Of a stretch of 21,591 bases of DNA, positions 15,150 through 21,591 are shown in pieces (the first letter of the stretch is position 1; every line of letters begins with the position of its first letter). This DNA comes from Melanopsichium pennsylvanicum (taxonomy: Eukaryota; Basidiomycota; Ustilaginomycetes; Ustilaginales), in assembly GCA_900208305.1 (NCBI GenBank), contig OAPG01000052.1, positions 1-21,591 of the forward strand, in the 5' to 3' direction. The notes under the pieces are model-generated. The model saw only the letters and a list, made by a program, of their open reading frames with translations. It was not told the origin of the DNA and made no database searches. Position numbers and translations under genes: made by a program.

Positions 15150-15566
15150 ACCTACAAACATAATTAGATAATTATCTCCAGTTACTAGTACTAGCATAAA
15201 GAAAGTAAACATACTAAGATATGCAAAGAATCGTTGGTTGTGTGGATCAGTACTCATATAATCTACAGAAAAAATATGAACTAGACTAGAAACAACTAGA
15301 ACAGGTAGTAGCATTGATACTGTTAGACTATCAAACATGAATCCCCAAGAAACATCCATTAGTTCTGAATCAATCCAACTAATTAGATTAATTGATACAG
15401 GACTATTACATAGTCCTACTTCATAGAAAGCTACAATAGCTAGAATAGCTGATGTAATTAGACAAGAACATGTAATAATGTGTCCCCCTGTTACACCAAT
15501 TTTTCGTCCTAGTAGACCTGTTACAGCAGATCCAAACATTGGTAGAAGAAGAAGTGATAGATACAT
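15150..15566 (-). CDS. nad5: nad5 exon 1, second copy
   Basis: Mirror of 9975-10391. The 139-residue translation is identical, with the same one-base overlap with the nad4L copy and the same splice context. Confidence 0.95.
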
Positions 15567-15832
15567 TATTGTCGTAGGCTAATATTTCCTCGTAGTCGGT
15601 AGTAAGCTACTAGAATTCCTAGACCAATTGCTGATTCAGCACCTGCAATTGCAATAATGTAAATACTATATGTTTGACCTAGAATGTCATCGAAACTATA
15701 ACAACTTACTAGTACTAGTAGTGTTACAGCTAGTAGCATTACTTCAATTGAAATTAGCATTAGAATAATGTTTTTTCGGTTAAGAACAAATCCTAGGATT
15801 CCAATTAGAAATAGAATTACTGAAAGATTCAT
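15566..15832 (-). CDS. nad4L: nad4L, second copy
   Basis: Mirror of 9709-9975. The 88-residue translation is identical and complete, and the upstream hairpin and ATAGCGCC octamer are also kept. Confidence 0.96.
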   Translation of the reverse strand: MNLSVILFLIGILGFVLNRKNIILMLISIEVMLLAVTLLVLVSCYSFDDILGQTYSIYIIAIAGAESAIGLGILVAYYRLRGNISLRQ

Positions 15833-16214
15833 TTCATATAGCGCCAGTATATCTGGCTTCCTTAAGGACCTGTAATTATTATATATATATTTAAATAATT
15901 GAATGATAGCACTATAATCTTATTAGATTAAAATAAGAATTATCATTAGAAATATTCTTAACTCTTTATATTAATAAATAGTAAATACTATTAAAATGAA
16001 TAGATTTTTAAATTTTTATTATATTCAATCTATTTTTCTTTTTATAGCCCTTTACTTTTTATATATTCTTTTATTTTTTGTTGCCCTTTTTTCTTTCCTT
16101 TTTAAATAAAATAAATGCTATATGTTAATCATATTTAATTTAATAGGCCGGGACAATAATACTTGATAAGAAACAGAATATTCTTTTACAAAAAAAAAAA
16201 ATAAATACAAAATA
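15833..16214. other. Spacer between the nad4L and trnD copies
   Basis: Mirror of 9327-9708. AT-rich, no gene. Confidence 0.6.
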
Positions 16215-16288
16215 CGAGAATCACCCGATTCGAACGGGCATCATCTAAACTGACAATTTAGGACATTAACCAATTATGCTAGATTCCC
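16215..16288 (-). tRNA. trnD: tRNA-Asp (GUC), second copy
   Basis: Exact reverse complement of 9253-9326, with all four stems and the GTC anticodon kept. Confidence 0.96.
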
Positions 16289-16500
16289 AAAAAAAGAAAA
16301 AGGTAAGTTAAATAGTAAGAAAAAAGATACATTTTCTTTTTATATTTAATAACCGCTTAAAATGAATATATAATAATAAATAAAATAGTGTGTCGATTCT
16401 ACAAATTTTCTATTTCTAATCCGGACAACTAAAATGAATGTAATTATTTTATAATCGGGTCCTGATAAATATTCTATTTTTAGTAGGGGGTAAATGAATA

Positions 16501-18146
16501 GTATCCATCAGCCACAAGTTCCCTTACGGCTACCTTGCTATAACTTAGCGTTAGGAGTTCTAAGCTATTCCATGTGTTTGCTATAGAAACTGAAAACTAT
16601 GGTATTATACTAATAGAATCTATATTCTTATTTTTAGAAGAATATATATATATAAATAAAATAAGTTAGAAACTATTTATCTATATATAACTATAAAGTA
16701 GTAACGATATTAGTTTAATACAAAAATAGAGAAAAGAATCAAAGTAAACACTAGTTCCTAGCTTGATAAACGACCAACACTTGATAGACGGTTAGTATCT
16801 CCCAAATGTAAAGGTTCACCGTTGCGTACTTATCAACGATTACTCGGAATTCCTGATTCACGTAGTCGAATTTCAGACTACGATCCTGGTATCACCATAT
16901 TTTACTGGTTAGCTCCACCTTACGGTATTGCATCAGTTTGTTAGGTTCAAGTAGCACGTCTGTAGCCCATACTCCATAAGGGTCATGAAGGCTTATCGTA
17001 TTCCCAAAATGCTTCTTATTGAATGCAAATAAGAAAAACAGTATAATTACTGATAACAACTTCTTATAGGGATTGCGTTCGTTGGCGGACTCAACCTGAC
17101 ATCTTACGACACGAACTGCCGACAGCCATGCAACACCTGTGATCTTACAAACATAAATTATGTAAGCCATTCAAGGAGAGGTAAGATTCTACGCGGATTA
17201 TCGTATTAAACAACATGCTCCACTCCGGGTCTTTAGGATGGTCTAATCTTTTTGCTTTCGGTCCTGGGACTGTACTTACAAGGTGTTACACATACAGCGG
17301 TTTGCTGCTTATCTGATATAATATAATTAATATTTATTTACCAAATAAGAAATGTAAATAGTTTACGGTCTGGACTACACAGGTATCTAATCTGTTTTGC
17401 TCCCCAGACTTTCATCCCTGAGCGTCAATCTTTAGCTGGATAGCTGCTTTCGCCTTTAGTGTTCCGCTAGATATCAATGGATATCATCCCTCCTCCTAGC
17501 ATTCCACTATCCTCTATTAGATTCTAGTTTCTTTATTAGAAACCGCCTACGGATCCTTAATACCTATTAATTTATTAAACGTTTGCCCAGTTCGTATAAC
17601 CGCGTCTGCTGGCACGAGACTTAGATTGGACTATTAGTAAGGTAACGTCATTTATCCTCCCTTACGACACTCTTTCGAGTTCTGGTTAGCTGGGTCACTC
17701 TTTCGAGCATTGCCCAAGATCCTCCTCTGCAGCATGTCTTAAAGACACCTTTGGTTATTCTCAAACCAATTGCGGGAATTGAAGCTTTCGCTATTTCCTA
17801 TCCGTCATAGGCTTGGTGCGCCTTTATCACTCCAACTACCTGCTAGATATAAAGCCAATCTTTAGTCGGAAAAATTTCCCTTTCTTTTTTTATGTTTTTA
17901 TCATCTACTAAAGGTATGTTCTTTTTTATACTCGCCTGTACGCCATGATATTTAGTTAATACCATACGACTTGCATGAGTAAAACTACCAGATAACGTTC
18001 TAACTTTGCCACGATTAAACAATTACTAAGCGTTTACTGTTATTTCTTTTTATAACTTAAAACGCATCTCATAATAGTTAACAAGACAAAATCATTAATT
18101 AACTATTATTTATTGGATACACTTTATCAGTGATCATTCTTATCTA
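16501..18146 (-). rRNA. rns: Mitochondrial small-subunit rRNA, second copy
   Basis: Mirror of 7395-9040 at a constant coordinate sum, so equal length. It carries the same landmarks, AT-rich expansions and decoding-site changes. If the inverted repeat is real, this genome has two rns genes. Confidence 0.94.
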
Positions 18147-18780
18147 TACCTTTATAAAGATATATAAATACTAATTTAGTTACTATTTTATAGCGGCCCG
18201 AAAAATCAGAAATTTTAGAACCTCCCTATTTCATTTAACTACAACTAATTCAAGCTACCTTCTTATAATTTTATATTAATTTAATTTATATACACTAAAT
18301 TAAACTCGCCCTAGCAGATAAATATAAATATAAATATAAATATATCTGTATATATATACCTATCCGATTTAACCTATCGACGGGCTTTTAACACGCATCA
18401 ACTCTTGACACTTTCATCTTCATATACCATAAATATGGAATATATTCTATTACAATATTTTATTAATATTATATAATATATTAAGTTAATAGAAATGACT
18501 GTAGCAAAAAAATAGAATAAACAAAAAATGCTACGAAAATATTCGCCTACGGCTTCTCCCGCACCTTATAAAATATCGGAGATATTTTGCTACTAAAATA
18601 TCGGAGATGGAGATCTTTTATAAGGCGCTTTTAGTAGAAGAAACCATCGGCGCAATTTATTACTGCGCAATCTTTTAAAAAGACTTCTTAGATTTTTAAG
18701 CACTTAAATTTTACCGGTGTTTTCTTTTTGGTCTTTCTTTAACAAATCTACATGAAGGGGAAAGTTAAAGCACAAATATA
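18147..18780. other. rns-cob spacer, second copy
   Basis: Mirror of 6759-7394, two bases shorter. I located one fewer C near 18750 (ccttcatg against ccttccatg) and one fewer T near 18640. The nested hairpin and ATATTT repeat are kept. Confidence 0.6.
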
Positions 18781-19505
18781 TTATACAACACTTCGTAGTA
18801 GTGGTGTAGGTGTTTTTTGTGTAATAACTTCTGATGATGTCCCCTCAGCTAGAGCAATATCCATTAGTGTATTCTCAATAATACCAATTGCTGGTACTAC
18901 TACTAGGAACCAAGCGAAGTAGTAAGCAGTAGCTGCAGCACCGATTTCAACATATGGGCTTTCAACATGTTGACTACCGATAAACATTAGAATAAAGAAA
19001 CAAGCAACGAATGTCCAGAATGAGAATCGCATTAGTGGTCGGAATTGACTACCTCGGATCCGTGATGTATCTAGAATAGGCATTCCTAGAAGAATTAGAA
19101 GTGACATAAACATAGCAATAACTCCTAGTAGCTTATTAGGAATTGATCGTAGAATAGCATAGAATGGTAGTAGGTACCACTCTGGAACAATTGATGCTGG
19201 TGTTTGCATTGGGTTAGCTGGAATATAATTATCTGAGTGTCCTAGTGCATTTGGCATGTAGAATACAAATACAGATAGAGCTAGTAGGAATACAAAGATT
19301 GTAACAAGATCTTTGAATGTGAAGTAAGGGTGGAATGGTAGTCGATCTGTATTACCTGATACTCCTAGTGGATTACTACTTCCGTGCTCGTGTAGTGCTA
19401 GTAGGTGCATAGCTGCTAGAGCAGCTAGTACGAATGGTAGAAGGTAGTGTAGTGAGAAGAATCGGTTAAGTGTAGCATTATTAACTGAGAATCCTCCCCA
19501 AACAA
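18781..19505 (-). CDS. cob: cob exon 5, second copy
   Basis: Mirror of 6034-6758. The translation from [10 protein letters not shown] to the stop is identical, and the PEWY motif and both histidines are kept. Confidence 0.95.
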
Positions 19506-20805
19506 CAGTTTTATTATCTATACAACATTTAATTGTATATTCTTATTATTTCTAATAAGCTTAGACTATGTCATCATCTATAAATACAAAGATTATATAG
19601 ATGTCGGGCACTCGTGTCCGGTTTATTGTTAGCACAACTCACCGATTAGTCGTTGAACGTTCTATTACCTTCATATTTTACTATTAAAACATAGTAGAAT
19701 AAGGTGCTGATAATAGCTTCGCTGCAAATTGTCTTTTGTATCCTTAATAGTACTGATAAAATATATTTTTATTGAATATAAAGTAAATACTAATGAGGGG
19801 GATACACGAAGAGTTCCTTGCAATTCACCCGATTATTCAATATATCTCACGATATAAGGGAACTTTATTACTATTTTATTTATTATAACCTAAATTTATA
19901 CGCTATCGCGGAGTAAACTTTTTTATTATTTGTTTAAGACTAGTTAGCCAAGCATTGTATTGATCAGCTTTTAGCCCAAGTAGACTATATAGTCCACTAT
20001 TACTAAAGAATGTTACAACATTAATTAGATCTTTTGTAGAAGATACACTGAATTTCATATATTTACCATCGTCTTCAATTTTACGATTTGTTTTAAACAC
20101 AAGTTTGAATGCTTCAAATAGTGTTGAATGAGAACGTTGTCGTAGAGAAAAGAAATGCTCTCCAGTATTTTTAATATAGAAAGATCCTTCTGCAATAGTG
20201 AATCCAACAATCCAATTGTAGAAAAAAGGTAGATTAACATATTCAATACTAGATTTAGGAAGACTGAATAGATCTTTGATATTTTCAATAGAAGGAATAC
20301 TACTAAATTTAGGGATATTATTTTCTAGAAGATGCATACAAAGATTGAATTGTTTCCGTCGTGTTTCAGTCAGAAAGAATAGTTTATAATATAGAATAAG
20401 TGGAAGAAGTACTTCTTGTAGATCTACTTTACTAATAGTTAGTTTTGCAGTACTAATGTTAGGGTATTCATTAATACGACCGATCTTTAGTACATTTTGA
20501 ATATGTTCTAGTAGTTTAAGATCTTTAATATCTACACTTAGGATTAGTTCTATTCGAATGTTATCAAGTCCAATTTTAGTAATAGCGATATAGCCATCAC
20601 CATCAATAAGTCCTATAAACATACTCATAAAATCGTAAGAGACAGAAGATAGAAAAGCTTGTTTTTCTTTATCTGTACGAGACTTTCCGACCTCGTAGAG
20701 GAGATTCATTTACTTTTCCAATAGTACTCATGTTATAGTTGTATTTAGTAATAAAATAATAAGAAAGAATAGAAAGAGTTATAATAAATAGTAGTAGTTT
20801 TTCAA
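19506..20805 (-). mobile_element. Group I intron cob-i4, second copy
   Basis: Mirror of 4736-6033 with a net two extra bases. The core (about 19563-19830) is kept. Confidence 0.87.
19903..20805 (-). pseudogene. cob-i4 LAGLIDADG endonuclease, second copy, frame-shifted as read
   Basis: Both LAGLIDADG motifs (FIGLIDGDGY, WIVGFTIAEGSF) are intact, but one-base differences break continuity with exon 4. ggtcggaaagtc replaces ggtcgaaagtc near 20685, and exon 4 has an extra G. The longest frame therefore starts at 20709 with a different leader (MNLLYEVGKSRTDKEK). The end differs too (FTPR-stop against FTRDSV-stop) through lengths of A and C runs near 19910-19935. All are homopolymer-type differences, so consensus error is a real possibility. 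Confidence 0.75.
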
Positions 20806-20867
20806 ATTCCAACGAAATCTTGACCAATCCATGGAATAGCACTTAGAAGGTTTGTAATAACTGTTGC
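20806..20867 (-). CDS. cob: cob exon 4, second copy (one extra base)
   Basis: Mirror of 4675-4735, but 62 nt instead of 61 because of an extra G (gttggaat against gttgaat) near 20808-20812. It would shift cob and the intron ORF out of frame if real. Confidence 0.85.
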
Positions 20868-21591
20868 CAAGCGTTTAATCATATATAGTGGTAATAATCC
20901 TATCTCCTAATATATGACCCTGTACCCTATTTCTCCATGATACATAGAAATTGAAATGGGCCTTGTGTTAGTAATAAACTAAAAACACTCCGACTGTACA
21001 TTAAGCATTTTTGTATTCTTTTTTTTTTAGTAGAGTAAAGAAGATAAATACCACCGATGGACCAGTCTGTAGCGATCATTCTATTTTTATTACAAAGTGG
21101 CGGTACATATCTAAATTATATAGTGTAGATACCCTTTTTAATATCATAGAATAGCCGACGGTCTAGATTTGAGATACAATCTTTGACCGTTTTCATCAGT
21201 GTCGCCTTAAATATTTAAGACTATACATTAATAATAAAAATATATCTAAGAAGTGCAACTCTCCAAGTTTATATAGCATAGATGAAACGATATATGGTTG
21301 TACAATTTCACGAAGAGCAGGCATTGACTCTTTAAATACATAAATAATATACTGATTTCAACTCCAGCCGATTGTACTGAAGTACGTAGATTATACTTAT
21401 CAAATAAGCACATTAGATAGTAGAAAGACAATCTTCATAAGAAAAAGAATTCGTAGAAAATTTAAGTCCTTTACCGACTCGACCTCCATCATCCATAATC
21501 CAGATAGCGAGGGCAAGAGGTGTTAGAAACTCTCCAATATTTTTTGGAACGCATTTAACACCATTTACATACAAAGATCATGAATCCAATT
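20868..21591 (-). mobile_element. Group I intron cob-i3, second copy, cut by the window end
   Basis: Mirror of 3950-4674, with the core at about 20985-21195. The 5' part of the intron and exons 1-3 of this cob copy lie outside the window. Confidence 0.85.
21196..21591 (-). pseudogene. cob-i3 LAGLIDADG endonuclease, second copy, partial and frame-shifted
   Basis: C-terminal part only. Motif 2 (IWIMDDGG, about 21481-21504) is visible. Compared with the left copy there is an extra T near 21424 and near 21407, and one A fewer near 21358. The reading frame is therefore split although the left copy is intact. Clustering at the window end suggests poor consensus. Confidence 0.7.

Larger units (their letters stand above)
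13177..21591 (-). repeat. Right arm of the large inverted repeat
   Basis: Reverse complement of 3950-12360, 8415 nt against 8411. It ends with the window inside cob intron 3. Confidence 0.95.

Overview
This is a fragment of a fungal mitochondrial genome. It is AT-rich and carries exons of apocytochrome b (cob), the small-subunit rRNA (rns), a tRNA-Asp(GUC), nad4L and nad5, interrupted by group I introns with LAGLIDADG or GIY-YIG homing-endonuclease (HEG) reading frames. nad genes exclude Saccharomyces- or Schizosaccharomyces-type mitochondria, which lack complex I. The nad4L/nad5 one-base overlap and the protein sequences fit an ascomycete, perhaps a complex-I-bearing yeast; I cannot name a species. 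Exons read Trp from TGG, and I saw no in-frame TGA in an exon.

Layout, left half, all on the + strand: AT-rich leader (1-325); cob in five exons with four group I introns (326-6758), including exons of only 36 and 61 nt; a spacer with nested hairpins (6759-7394); rns (about 7395-9040); trnD (9253-9326); nad4L (9709-9975); nad5 exon 1, intron 1, exon 2 and intron 2 (9975 to about 12850). nad5 then breaks off, and the rest of the gene is absent.

Layout, right half: from about 13177 to the end the window is the reverse complement of 3950-12360, so nad5, nad4L, trnD, rns and cob reappear on the - strand, down to part of cob intron 3. Matching left and right coordinates sum to 25541 without change across roughly 7420-11654, so that stretch shows no net length difference. 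Small, mostly homopolymer-length indels appear towards the window end and near the palindrome centre. The centre itself is asymmetric: a 113-nt group I core block is an exact inverted repeat (12612-12724 and 12892-13004), but its flanks differ. This is either a real large inverted repeat or palindromic mtDNA, or a foldback/assembly artefact. The sequence alone cannot settle it.

The six introns form three sister pairs by core sequence: cob i1 with nad5 i1, cob i2 with cob i3, and cob i4 with nad5 i2. Two HEGs look intact (cob i3 and cob i4, left copies). Those of cob i1, cob i2, nad5 i1 and nad5 i2 are broken. In cob i2 the two frameshifts coincide with a 14-bp GC-rich near-palindrome present in opposite orientations, and a third, shorter relative lies at the end of the cob i4 HEG. 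This looks like a small GC-cluster-like invasive element. The rns decoding site also shows paired (compensatory) changes at positions that are normally near-universal.
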